DNA of 64,000 nucleotides. Source: Rhizobium sp. R634. GTDB taxonomy: Bacteria > Pseudomonadota > Alphaproteobacteria > Rhizobiales > Rhizobiaceae. The notes under the pieces are model-generated. The model was not told the origin of the DNA, did not search any database, and worked only from the letters and a program-made list of their open reading frames with translations. The first letter of the stretch is position 1; every line of letters begins with the position of its first letter. This document shows, piece after piece, positions 43,211-52,132 of this stretch. Both the position numbers and the translations under genes were made by a program. Location of the stretch: assembly GCF_002211305.1 (NCBI RefSeq), contig NZ_LOKW01000025.1, forward strand, positions 124,001 through 188,000. Direction: 5' to 3'.

Positions 43211-43244
43211 ACAAAAAGGCCGGAGGGAACAATCCCCCGGCCTT
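43211..43244 (-). terminator. Terminator of ndvA
   Basis: Stem AAGGCCGG / CCGGCCTT (43216-43223 and 43237-43244). Read on the minus strand, the hairpin is followed by TTTTTG. It lies 22 bp after the ndvA stop. Confidence 0.85.
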
Positions 43245-43266
43245 GATCTTTGAGAGCCGAACCCGA

Positions 43267-45030
43267 TCAGGCGGCTTCGGTCGTATGGGCCTTGCGGACC
43301 TCTTCGTCCGTCAGGATGCCGCTGGCGCGCAGCAGGGCGGCGAAGCGGCCGTTGCTGTGGCTGAGCTCGTCGAAGCTGCCCTGCTCGGCGACGCGGCCGT
43401 TGTCCAGGAAGAGCACCATATCGGCTTCGCGGACCGTCGACAGGCGGTGGGCGATAATGAAGGTGGTGCGGTTCTCACGCAGATTGTCGATCGCGGCCTT
43501 GACGCGGGCTTCGGTCTCGACGTCGAGCGCCGAGGTCGCCTCGTCGAGCACTAGGATCGGCGCGTCCTTGAGGATGGCGCGGGCGATCGCAATGCGCTGG
43601 CGCTCGCCGCCGGAGAGCTTGTTGCCGCGTTCGCCGACATGCGTATCGTAACGGTCCTCGCGGGTTTCGATGAAGTCGGCAGCGGCGGCGGCTTCGGCCG
43701 CACGGCGCATTTCCTCTTCGCTGGCCCCCTCGCGGCCGAGGCGGATATTGTCGCTGATCGAGCGGTTCAGCAGGCCGGCATCCTGGAAGACGGTGGCGAT
43801 GTGGCGACGCAGCGACTTGCGGGTCACCTTGGTGATATCGGTGCCGTCGACGAGGATCTGGCCGCCCTGGGCGTCGTAGACGCGCTGCAGCAGGTTGACC
43901 AGCGTCGTCTTGCCGGCGCCGGTCGGGCCGACGATCGCAACCGTCTGGCCTGCCTTCACCGAGAAGGAGACATTGTGCAGGCCCTGCGAGCTGTTGCCGA
44001 AGCCGAAGGAGACGTCACGGAATTCGATCGCACCCTTGACGTCCTTGATCTCACCGTTGCCGGCCGGCTCTTCACGTTCCTGCACCGAGTCTTCGAGCGC
44101 ATAGAATTCTTCGAGCTTGGAGCGGGCCTCGAAAATCTGCGTCGCGAACTGGCGCATCAGGTCGAGACGGCCGATCAGCAGGTTGGCGAAGCCGATGAAG
44201 GCGATGACGTCGCCGACGCGCAGCTGGCCGGCCTGGACGAGAATGGTGCCAATGATCAGGACAACCATCATCGCTATGGTCGACGCCATGCGGTTCAGCG
44301 CGCTGGCGATCGCCCACCAGTCGAGCACCGGATACTGAGCTTCGAGCAGGCGGTCGGCAAAGGATTTCAGCGCCTTTGTTTCAGCCTCGATGCGGTTGTA
44401 GCTGTGCAGGACAGACACGTTGCTGATCGAGTCGCTGACATGTGAAAAGACGGTGTGATAATGATTTTCGACCGAAGCCTGGCCGTCTTTGGTGCGGCTC
44501 ATGACGACGCGGCCGATCAGCCAGTAGGCGACGGCAAGCACCACGAGCACGGCGGAAAGGCGCAGGTCCATCGCCATTGCGGTCGGGATTAGAAGGGCAA
44601 GCGCAATGACCGTCGACAGGTGGTTGCGCATGAATTCCAGCCAGAGGCCGAACAGCGTCTCGCAGGCGCGCAGCAATGTATGCAGGGCGTTGGAGGTGCC
44701 GCGCTGATGGTGCCAGCCGAGCGGCATGGAAATGATCCGGCCGAAGGCTTCCGTCAGCAGCGTCGCCCGCCGGCCATGGGCGAGCCTGTCGGCCTCGCGG
44801 GCCACCAGGACGAAGGCGACGGTGTTGAAGACGGCAAAGCCTGCCCACATGAAGAGGATGGGCTTGACCTCACCCTTGCCCGAGATCGCATCGATGATGC
44901 GACCGAACAGGATCGGCTCTGCAATCGTGATGGTCGCCAAAACGATGTTTGCGAGAACGACCAGGGATACGCGGAGCTTATAGGCGCCAAGATAGCGCAG
45001 AGCTCTTGCATAGACCTTGAAAAGCGACAC
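43267..45030 (-). CDS. ndvA: Cyclic beta-1,2-glucan exporter NdvA (ABC)
   Basis: 587 residues. Six membrane helices (about 1-310) precede a nucleotide-binding domain with Walker A GPTGAGKT, signature LSGGERQRIAIARA and Walker B ILVLDEATSAL. It exports cyclic beta-1,2-glucan across the inner membrane. The GTG at 45030 (first residues MSLFKVYARALRYLG after initiation) has AAGAGG at 6 bp and gives the family's usual length. An ATG six codons upstream lacks a ribosome-binding site at proper spacing. It is divergent from expR. Confidence 0.96.
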   Translation of the reverse strand: MSLFKVYARALRYLGAYKLRVSLVVLANIVLATITIAEPILFGRIIDAISGKGEVKPILFMWAGFAVFNTVAFVLVAREADRLAHGRRATLLTEAFGRIISMPLGWHHQRGTSNALHTLLRACETLFGLWLEFMRNHLSTVIALALLIPTAMAMDLRLSAVLVVLAVAYWLIGRVVMSRTKDGQASVENHYHTVFSHVSDSISNVSVLHSYNRIEAETKALKSFADRLLEAQYPVLDWWAIASALNRMASTIAMMVVLIIGTILVQAGQLRVGDVIAFIGFANLLIGRLDLMRQFATQIFEARSKLEEFYALEDSVQEREEPAGNGEIKDVKGAIEFRDVSFGFGNSSQGLHNVSFSVKAGQTVAIVGPTGAGKTTLVNLLQRVYDAQGGQILVDGTDITKVTRKSLRRHIATVFQDAGLLNRSISDNIRLGREGASEEEMRRAAEAAAAADFIETREDRYDTHVGERGNKLSGGERQRIAIARAILKDAPILVLDEATSALDVETEARVKAAIDNLRENRTTFIIAHRLSTVREADMVLFLDNGRVAEQGSFDELSHSNGRFAALLRASGILTDEEVRKAHTTEAA

Positions 45031-45332
45031 GTCTAACCTCTTGTGCATCTGCGAAAACGGGGATGATGCGATGCTACAAAAGGCTACCTGAACCGGCGAT
45101 TAACGGCGCATTCAGGGTTTGCCGGCCTGGGTGATTAACACGAATGTACTATCGCAGGATGCGACGAAAATGGTTGTGGCGGGAAAATTATCGCCGGGGT
45201 ATATGCGCGAACAATTTGCGCTTGCATTTTAATAAATATTTAGCGCAGCATTAAATTAGAGACTGCATTTTTTGAAGAAGACCGTTTCGCGACCAATCCG
45301 AAAGCCGCCGACGGCCTCGCAAGGGGCATTTT
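45031..45332. promoter_or_regulatory. Divergent ndvA-expR intergenic region
   Basis: 302 bp, AT-rich in its right half (45170-45270, with TTTTAATAAATATTTAG). It must contain promoters for both genes. A short inverted pair GCGC...GCGC flanks GAACAATTT near 45207-45223. No consensus -35/-10 pair is convincing. Confidence 0.4.
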
Positions 45333-46073
45333 GTGAATATTAATTCGTTAATTCAATTGCTTGTCGTCCTGGAGGAATACTCGAAGCCCGAGGCGTTGGT
45401 CGGCGAACTCGAACAGGTCATCCGGGACTCAGGCTTCGACTATTATGGCCTCGTGCGCCATTCCCAGCAGAAGCCGGAACCCTGGGCGGCGGCGCTTGCC
45501 GACCGCTGGCCGGAACAATGGCCGCAGATCTATGCCGCGAAAAAATATGTCCTGATCGACCCGATGGTGCGCTATCTCAACCACGCCCAGCGGCCCTTTC
45601 GCTGGCGGGAGAGCATGAAGGCGTTCCGCAAGGATGCGCATGAGCGGCGCATGGAGCAGATGATGGTCGACGCTTTCGGCCATGGGCTGGAGGACGGCTA
45701 CGTTTTTCCGCTCCATGGGCGCAACGGCATTCTGGGCAGCCTGAATATCAGTGGCAAACCGGTCGAACTGTCGCCGGTGGAACTCGCGCTGTTCGAAGCG
45801 GTGGCGCGCAAGGCTTTCTGGCGGCTGCTCGATCTGAAAGGCGAGGCGCAGGCGCTGGAAACCGTGCTTCCGGCTGAGACACCGCTGACTCGGCGCGAGA
45901 TGGAAATCCTGCGTTACCTTGCCGAAGGCATGACCTCGATGGAGATCAGCAAACTGCTGAAGATCTCCAACCACACCGTCGACTGGTACATGAACGGTCT
46001 GCAGGACAAGCTGAAGGCAAAGAACAGACAGCAGGCGGTGGCGCTTGCGTTCCGTCATGGCCTGATAAGCTAA
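45333..46073 (+). CDS. expR: LuxR-type autoinducer-binding regulator ExpR
   Basis: 246 residues. An N-terminal autoinducer-binding domain (about 15-165) has expected conserved residues (W and Y in the WPQIYAAKKYVLIDPMVRY region, the D-P pair, a later W in FRWRES and G in LHGRNG). A C-terminal GerE helix-turn-helix is visible (LTRREMEILRYLAEGMTSMEISKLL). No luxI synthase gene is nearby, so it is a solo receptor. The order ndvA-expR-pyc is that known in Sinorhizobium meliloti, which supports the name. The start is GTG at 45333. Confidence 0.85.
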   Translation: MNINSLIQLLVVLEEYSKPEALVGELEQVIRDSGFDYYGLVRHSQQKPEPWAAALADRWPEQWPQIYAAKKYVLIDPMVRYLNHAQRPFRWRESMKAFRKDAHERRMEQMMVDAFGHGLEDGYVFPLHGRNGILGSLNISGKPVELSPVELALFEAVARKAFWRLLDLKGEAQALETVLPAETPLTRREMEILRYLAEGMTSMEISKLLKISNHTVDWYMNGLQDKLKAKNRQQAVALAFRHGLIS

Positions 46074-46251
46074 AGCGCCCTCTCTGCATATGTCGTATAA
46101 ACGACGCTGCCTATTTTCGCGGCGGCGCGCATCGGCATGGCGAGAAAGTGCATTTCGCAGTCGCAAGAGAAATTGAACTTCCTGTGACAAGAAGTTAAGA
46201 ATTTTCTTCGCGGGTGCAGCATGCCCGCGTCTGAACGTGGAGGAAACCGTT

Positions 46252-49200
46252 TTGCCCATTTCCAAGATACTCGTTGCCAACCGCTCTGAAATAGCCATTC
46301 GCGTGTTCCGCGCGGCCAACGAGCTTGGAATAAAAACGGTGGCAATGTGGGCGGAGGAAGACAAGCTGGCGCTGCACCGCTTCAAGGCGGACGAGAGCTA
46401 TCAGGTCGGCCGCGGCCCGCATCTGGCCCGCGATCTCGGCCCGATCGAAAGCTACCTGTCGATCGACGAGGTGATCCGCGTCGCCAAGCTTTCCGGCGCC
46501 GACGCCATTCATCCCGGCTACGGCCTCTTGTCGGAAAGCCCCGAATTCGTCGATGCCTGCAACAAGGCCGGCATCATTTTCATCGGCCCGAAGGGCGATA
46601 CGATGCGCCAGCTCGGCAACAAGGTCGCCGCGCGCAACCTGGCGATCTCGGTCGGCGTGCCGGTCGTGCCGGCGACCGAGCCGCTGCCGGACGATATGGC
46701 CGAAGTGGCGAAGATGGCCGAAGAGATCGGCTATCCCGTCATGCTCAAGGCTTCGTGGGGCGGCGGCGGCCGTGGCATGCGCGCCATCCGCGATCCGAAG
46801 GATCTCGCCCGCGAGGTGACCGAAGCCAAGCGCGAGGCGATGGCCGCCTTCGGCAAGGACGAGGTCTATCTGGAAAAGCTGGTCGAGCGTGCCCGCCATG
46901 TCGAAAGCCAGATCCTCGGCGACACGCACGGCAATGTCGTGCATCTCTTCGAGCGTGACTGCTCGATCCAGCGCCGCAACCAGAAGGTCGTCGAGCGCGC
47001 GCCGGCACCCTATCTCTCGGAAGCGCAGCGCCAGGAGCTTGCCGCCTATTCGCTGAAGATCGCGGCGGCGACCAATTATATCGGCGCCGGCACCGTCGAA
47101 TATCTGATGGATGCCGATACCGGCAAATTCTACTTCATCGAGGTCAATCCGCGCATCCAGGTCGAGCATACGGTGACTGAAGTCGTCACCGGCATCGATA
47201 TCGTCAAGGCGCAGATCCATATCCTCGATGGCGCCGCGATCGGCACGCCGGAATCCGGCGTCCCCGCTCAGGCCGACATCCGGCTCAACGGCCATGCGCT
47301 GCAGTGCCGCATCACCACAGAAGATCCCGAGCACAATTTCATTCCGGATTACGGCCGCATCACCGCCTATCGTTCGGCGTCCGGCTTCGGCATTCGTCTC
47401 GACGGCGGCACCTCCTATTCCGGCGCCATCATCACCCGCTATTACGATCCGCTGCTCGTCAAGGTGACGGCCTGGGCGCCGAACCCGTCCGAAGCGATCA
47501 GCCGTATGGACCGCGCGTTGCGCGAATTCCGCATCCGCGGTGTGGCCACCAATCTGACTTTCCTCGAAGCGATCATCGGTCACCCCAAGTTCCGCGACAA
47601 CAGTTACACCACCCGCTTCATCGACACGACGCCGGAGCTCTTCCAGCAGGTCAAGCGCCAGGACCGCGCCACGAAGCTGCTCACCTATCTCGCCGACGTC
47701 ACCGTCAACGGCCATCCCGAGGCCAAGGACAGGCCGCGACCGCTTGATAACGCCGCCCAGCCGGTGGTGCCCTATTCCAACGGCAACGGGGTGAAGGACG
47801 GCACGAAGCAGCTTCTCGACACGCTCGGGCCGAAGAAATTCGGCGAATGGATGCGCAACGAGAAGCGCGTGCTTCTGACCGATACGACGATGCGCGACGG
47901 CCACCAGTCGCTGCTCGCGACCCGCATGCGCACCTATGACATCGCCCGCATCGCCGGCACCTATGCGCATGCGCTGCCGAACCTCTTGTCGCTCGAATGC
48001 TGGGGCGGCGCCACCTTTGACGTCTCGATGCGCTTCCTGACCGAAGATCCGTGGGAGCGGCTGGCGCTGATCCGCGAGGGGGCGCCGAACCTGCTGCTGC
48101 AGATGCTGCTGCGCGGCGCCAACGGCGTCGGCTACACCAACTATCCTGACAATGTCGTCAAATACTTCGTCCGCCAGGCGGCCAGGGGCGGCATCGACCT
48201 GTTCCGCGTCTTCGACTGCCTGAACTGGGTCGAGAACATGCGGGTGTCGATGGATGCGATCGCCGAAGAGAACAAGCTCTGCGAGGCGGCGATCTGCTAT
48301 ACCGGCGATATCCTCAATTCGGCCCGCCCGAAATACGACCTGAAATACTATACCGACCTTGCCGTCGAGCTCGAGAAGGCCGGCGCCCATATCATCGCAG
48401 TCAAGGATATGGCGGGTCTGTTGAAGCCGGCGGCGGCGAAGGTGCTGTTCAAGGCGCTGCGCGAAGCGACCGGCCTGCCGATCCACTTCCACACGCATGA
48501 CACATCGGGCATTGCCGCCGCGACCGTTCTTGCCGCCGTCGAAGCCGGCGTCGATGCCGTCGATGCGGCGATGGATGCGCTTTCCGGCAATACCTCGCAG
48601 CCCTGTCTCGGCTCGATCGTCGAGGCGCTCTCCGGCTCCGAGCGCGATCCGGGCCTCGATCCGGAATGGATCCGCCGCATCTCCTTCTATTGGGAAGCGG
48701 CGCGTAACCAGTATGCCGCCTTCGAAAGCGACCTCAAGGGTCCGGCCTCGGAAGTCTATCTCCATGAAATGCCGGGCGGCCAGTTCACTAACCTCAAGGA
48801 GCAGGCCCGCTCGCTCGGTCTCGAGACCCGCTGGCATCAGGTGGCGCAGGCCTATGCCGACGCCAACCAGATGTTCGGCGATATCGTCAAGGTGACGCCG
48901 TCGTCCAAGGTGGTCGGCGACATGGCGCTGATGATGGTGTCCCAGGATCTGACGGTCGCCGACGTCGTCAGCCCCGAGCGCGAAATCTCCTTCCCGGAAT
49001 CGGTGGTGTCGATGCTGAAGGGCGATCTCGGGCAGCCGCCGTCGGGATGGCCGGCAGCGCTGCAGAAGAAGGCGCTGAAGGGCGAAAAGCCCTATACAGT
49101 GCGGCCCGGCTCGCTGCTGAAGGAAGCCGATCTCGATGCCGAGCGCAAGGTCATCGAGACCAAGCTGGAGCGCGAGGTCAGTGACTTCGAATTCGCTTCC

Positions 49201-49716
49201 TATCTGATGTATCCGAAGGTCTTCACCGACTTTGCGCTCGCCTCCGATACCTACGGTCCGGTCTCGGTGCTGCCGACGCCTGCTTATTTCTACGGGCTGG
49301 CCGATGGCGAGGAGCTGTTTGCCGATATCGAACGAGGCAAGACCCTCGTCATCGTCAATCAGGCGATGAGCGCCACCGACAGCCAGGGCATGGTCACCGT
49401 CTTCTTCGAGCTCAATGGCCAGCCGCGCCGCATCAAGGTGCCGGACCGAGCCCATGGGGCGACGGGTGCGGCGGTGCGCCGCAAGGCCGAGCCCGGCAAT
49501 GCAGCCCATGTCGGCGCGCCGATGCCGGGCGTCATCAGCCGCGTCTTCGCCTCATCAGGCCAGACCGTCAGCGCCGGCGACGTGCTCGTCTCCATCGAGG
49601 CAATGAAGATGGAAACTGCGATCCATGCGGAAAAGGACGGCACGATCTCGGAAGTTCTCGTCAAAGCCGGCGACCAGATCGATGCGAAGGATCTGCTCGT
49701 CGTCTACGGCGGATAA
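46252..49716 (+). CDS. pyc: Pyruvate carboxylase
   Basis: 1154 residues, the exact length of Rhizobium etli PYC. The biotin carboxylase domain has the ATP-grasp loop KASWGGGGRGMR. The carboxyltransferase domain has TDTTMRDGHQSL near residue 542, the carbamylated lysine at 718 (VKDMAGL) and metal histidines in HFHTHDTSG near 745. The C-terminal biotin domain has AMKME with Lys1119. It makes oxaloacetate from pyruvate, needed for anaplerosis. The TTG at 46252 has GGAGG at 7 bp. A GTG 15 bp upstream overlaps that ribosome-binding site and is not preferred. Confidence 0.98.
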   Translation: MPISKILVANRSEIAIRVFRAANELGIKTVAMWAEEDKLALHRFKADESYQVGRGPHLARDLGPIESYLSIDEVIRVAKLSGADAIHPGYGLLSESPEFVDACNKAGIIFIGPKGDTMRQLGNKVAARNLAISVGVPVVPATEPLPDDMAEVAKMAEEIGYPVMLKASWGGGGRGMRAIRDPKDLAREVTEAKREAMAAFGKDEVYLEKLVERARHVESQILGDTHGNVVHLFERDCSIQRRNQKVVERAPAPYLSEAQRQELAAYSLKIAAATNYIGAGTVEYLMDADTGKFYFIEVNPRIQVEHTVTEVVTGIDIVKAQIHILDGAAIGTPESGVPAQADIRLNGHALQCRITTEDPEHNFIPDYGRITAYRSASGFGIRLDGGTSYSGAIITRYYDPLLVKVTAWAPNPSEAISRMDRALREFRIRGVATNLTFLEAIIGHPKFRDNSYTTRFIDTTPELFQQVKRQDRATKLLTYLADVTVNGHPEAKDRPRPLDNAAQPVVPYSNGNGVKDGTKQLLDTLGPKKFGEWMRNEKRVLLTDTTMRDGHQSLLATRMRTYDIARIAGTYAHALPNLLSLECWGGATFDVSMRFLTEDPWERLALIREGAPNLLLQMLLRGANGVGYTNYPDNVVKYFVRQAARGGIDLFRVFDCLNWVENMRVSMDAIAEENKLCEAAICYTGDILNSARPKYDLKYYTDLAVELEKAGAHIIAVKDMAGLLKPAAAKVLFKALREATGLPIHFHTHDTSGIAAATVLAAVEAGVDAVDAAMDALSGNTSQPCLGSIVEALSGSERDPGLDPEWIRRISFYWEAARNQYAAFESDLKGPASEVYLHEMPGGQFTNLKEQARSLGLETRWHQVAQAYADANQMFGDIVKVTPSSKVVGDMALMMVSQDLTVADVVSPEREISFPESVVSMLKGDLGQPPSGWPAALQKKALKGEKPYTVRPGSLLKEADLDAERKVIETKLEREVSDFEFASYLMYPKVFTDFALASDTYGPVSVLPTPAYFYGLADGEELFADIERGKTLVIVNQAMSATDSQGMVTVFFELNGQPRRIKVPDRAHGATGAAVRRKAEPGNAAHVGAPMPGVISRVFASSGQTVSAGDVLVSIEAMKMETAIHAEKDGTISEVLVKAGDQIDAKDLLVVYGG

Positions 49717-49720
49717 ACAG

Positions 49721-49759
49721 TTGGGCTGCCGGAGCGATCGAAGCCGCTCCGGCAGCCAA
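49721..49759 (+). terminator. Terminator-like hairpin after pyc
   Basis: A long GC-rich stem (GGCTGCCGGAGCG with CGCTCCGGCAGCC) lies 5 bp after the pyc stop. No T-run follows, so it may work as a stability hairpin or with Rho. Confidence 0.6.
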
Positions 49760-49977
49760 CGGTCGCCGATCACTCGATTGTGTGCGTTCGGCTGATCGGA
49801 ATAATGGAACTTTCCTTCTTTTCCTTGCCTCGCCCGGCTTGCCCGGCATGCTGCTAATTTCCTAGAAATGGCTGGCGCATAAACCCAAGGCTATGCGCCA
49901 TTTCAAAGCGAGGAGTATATCGCGTCCGATCGGCCGCGGCGCTCCAGCAAACCCGCCATTCAACAGGAAAGAACCCC

Positions 49978-50550
49978 ATGAGCCAGTTGAAAATCGCCGT
50001 CATCGTCGGAAGCACGCGTATCGGCCGCTTCGCCGAGCATCCCGCTCAATGGATCGCCGGCATTGCCAAGGAGCGTTCCGAGCTTGCCGTCGAGGTGCTT
50101 GATCTCCGCGATTATCCGCTGCCGTTCTTCGGCGAAGCTCGCGCGACCGAGGCGGAAAACGAGACGGCCGAGCGCTGGAAGAAGAAACTGCGCGAATTCG
50201 ACGGCTACATCTTTACTGCCGCAGAATATAATCATGCGCCGACCGCGGTCCTGAAGAACGCCATCGATCTCGGCGAATTCATCCACAAGCCGGTCGCCTT
50301 CGTCGGTTACGGCGGCGTCGGCGGCGCGCGTGCCGTCGAGCATCTCAGGCTGATCTTCGTGGAAATGGCGGCCGCTTCGGTAAAAACGGGCGTGCACATC
50401 GCCTTCAGCGAATATCTGAGCGTGCTCAAGGAAGGCAAAAGCCTCAGCGACTACCCGCACCTCAACGAGGCGGCCAAAAACCAGCTCGACCAGCTCATCT
50501 GGTGGGGCAATGCGCTCAAGGCGGCGCGCTCGGTCGTTACCGCGGCCTGA
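49978..50550 (+). CDS. NADPH-dependent FMN reductase family protein
   Basis: 190 residues of the flavodoxin-like NADPH-dependent FMN reductase family: KIAVIVGSTRIGRFAEHPAQW for phosphate binding, LRDYPLPFF, TAEYNHAPTAVLKNAIDLG and YGGVGGARAVEHLR. It probably reduces flavin, quinone or azo compounds in the cytoplasm. A single-gene unit: 261 bp behind pyc, with a bidirectional hairpin after it. Confidence 0.93.
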   Translation: MSQLKIAVIVGSTRIGRFAEHPAQWIAGIAKERSELAVEVLDLRDYPLPFFGEARATEAENETAERWKKKLREFDGYIFTAAEYNHAPTAVLKNAIDLGEFIHKPVAFVGYGGVGGARAVEHLRLIFVEMAAASVKTGVHIAFSEYLSVLKEGKSLSDYPHLNEAAKNQLDQLIWWGNALKAARSVVTAA

Positions 50551-50569
50551 GGCAGATCACACGGAAGCG

Positions 50570-50597
50570 TCTCACGTGAATTACGATTCACGTGAGA
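50570..50597. terminator. Bidirectional terminator between convergent genes
   Basis: A near-perfect palindrome: CTCACGTGAA (50571-50580) and TTCACGTGAG (50587-50596), followed by AAATTT on the plus strand. It sits between the FMN reductase stop and the amino-acid ATPase stop. Confidence 0.75.
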
Positions 50598-50601
50598 AAT
50601 T

Positions 50602-51363
50602 TCAGATATCGTAGGTATGGGCAGCGTTAATCGTCGAGATGAAGCGCTTGGTGCGTTCGCGCTGCGGCGCGCTGAAGATCGCCTTGGCGCTGCCGGTTTC
50701 CACCACGCTGCCGGCTTCCAGGAAGACGACGTCATTGGCGATCTTCGAGGCGAGCCGCAGATCATGGGTCGCCATGACCATCGTGGTGCCTTCGCGGGCA
50801 AGCTGGCCCAGAACATCGACGACCTCGGCCGAAAGTTCCGGATCGAGCGCCGAGGTTGGCTCATCGCAGAGAAGTACGCGCGGCGACGGCGCCAGCGCCC
50901 GGGCAATCGCGACGCGTTGCTGCTGGCCGCCCGAGAGCGTCGAGGGCCAGGCATCGGTCTTGTGCGCCATGCCGACCTTGGTCAAAAGCTCCATGGCGCG
51001 GTCGCGTGCTTTCTCCTTCGGCCATTTCAGCACCGTGACGAGGCCTTCCATGACGTTCTCGATCGCGGTTTGATGCGGGAAAAGCTGGAAATTCTGGAAG
51101 ACCATGCCGGTCTGGCGGCGGATCTTCTGGATCGCCGGCCAGCTCGTTCTTTTACCGGGCGCGAAGGAAAGAGTCTCCTCGCCAAGGCGGATCGTGCCCG
51201 CCGTCGGGATTTCGAGCAGGTTGATGCAGCGCAGCAGCGTGCTCTTGCCCCCGCCGGATGGTCCGACCAGGGCGGTGACGCTGCCCTCGGGAATGCGGAT
51301 GCTGATGTCCTTCAGGATGACGGCGTCGCCGAAGCGCTTTTCGATGTTGGAAAGCTCGATCAT
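50602..51363 (-). CDS. Polar amino-acid ABC transporter ATP-binding protein
   Basis: 253 residues of the GlnQ/TcyC type. It has Walker A GPSGGGKST, the typical QTGMVFQNFQLFPH, signature LSGGQQQRVAIARAL and Walker B VLLCDEPTSALDPEL. Its start overlaps the permease stop by 4 bp. It works with the permease and binding protein downstream in coordinates. Confidence 0.95.
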   Translation of the reverse strand: MIELSNIEKRFGDAVILKDISIRIPEGSVTALVGPSGGGKSTLLRCINLLEIPTAGTIRLGEETLSFAPGKRTSWPAIQKIRRQTGMVFQNFQLFPHQTAIENVMEGLVTVLKWPKEKARDRAMELLTKVGMAHKTDAWPSTLSGGQQQRVAIARALAPSPRVLLCDEPTSALDPELSAEVVDVLGQLAREGTTMVMATHDLRLASKIANDVVFLEAGSVVETGSAKAIFSAPQRERTKRFISTINAAHTYDI

Positions 51364-52040
51364 GCATTTGCCTCCAGCATGCCGCCGTAACGTGCGAAGC
51401 GGCGCTCCAGGCGCACCTGCAACTGCGAAAGAATCGAGCTCAGGACGAGATAGATGAGTGCCGCTTCGATATAGAGGATCAGCGGCTCATAGGTCGTGGC
51501 GACGATGCGCTGCGCTGCCTGGAAGAGTTCCGGCACGGTGATGGCGGCGGCCAGCGAAGTATCCTTGACCAGCGAGATGAAGGTATTCGACAGCGGCGGC
51601 ACGGCGACGCGGGCGGCCTGCGGCAGGATCGTGCGGCTCATTGCCTGACGCCAGCTCATGCCGATCGAATAGGCGGCTTCCCATTGGCCCTTCGGCACGG
51701 AGGAGATGACGGCGCGGATGATCTCGGAGCTGTAGGCGCCGATATTCAGGGTGAAGCCGATGAGGGCGGCGGGAAAAGCGTCGAGCAGGATGCCGGCGCT
51801 CGGCAGGCCGTAGAAGATCACGAAGAGCTGGACGAGCAGCGGCGTGCCGCGGATGACCCAGACATAGAAGCGGGCGACGGCGGCGACGGGCGCTGGCCCG
51901 AAAAGGCGGGCAATCGCGGTGATCAGCCCGAGGATCAGGCCGAAGGCGAAGGACAGCAGCGTGAGGGGGATGGTGAAGATTAATCCCGCCCAAAGGAGCG
52001 AGGGGAGCGATTCCGCCATCAGTTGGAGCCAGTGCGGCAA
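51360..52040 (-). CDS. Polar amino-acid ABC transporter permease
   Basis: 226 residues of the HisM/TcyB type with about five membrane segments and the motif IRGTPLLVQLFVIFYGLPSAG, plus the EAA-like MSWRQAMSRTILPQAARVA. A single permease suggests a homodimeric channel. It overlaps the ATPase by 4 bp. Confidence 0.95.
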   Translation of the reverse strand: MPHWLQLMAESLPSLLWAGLIFTIPLTLLSFAFGLILGLITAIARLFGPAPVAAVARFYVWVIRGTPLLVQLFVIFYGLPSAGILLDAFPAALIGFTLNIGAYSSEIIRAVISSVPKGQWEAAYSIGMSWRQAMSRTILPQAARVAVPPLSNTFISLVKDTSLAAAITVPELFQAAQRIVATTYEPLILYIEAALIYLVLSSILSQLQVRLERRFARYGGMLEANA

Positions 52041-52090
52041 GGGGTAATCCCTCTCGTGGGTTGGTGCGTTCGAGGTTTACCCCTCCCCAA

Positions 52091-52113
52091 CCCCTCCCCA
52101 CAAGGGGGAAGGG
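52091..52113 (-). repeat. Intra-operon hairpin between binding protein and permease
   Basis: On the coding strand CCCTTCCCC (52113-52105) pairs with GGGGAGGGG (52099-52091) around a short loop. It lies just downstream of the binding-protein gene, where hairpins often stabilise that part of an ABC-operon mRNA. The surrounding GC-rich tract (CCCCTCCCCA, ACAAGGGGG) resembles rhizobial intergenic repeat cores. Confidence 0.6.
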
Positions 52114-52132
52114 CCTTTGGGTGGAGTGGGAC

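Noticed and set aside
46195..49509. 1104-codon open frame on the minus strand across pyc
   Set aside because: Fully antisense to a highly conserved pyruvate carboxylase; long antisense frames are expected at this GC content.
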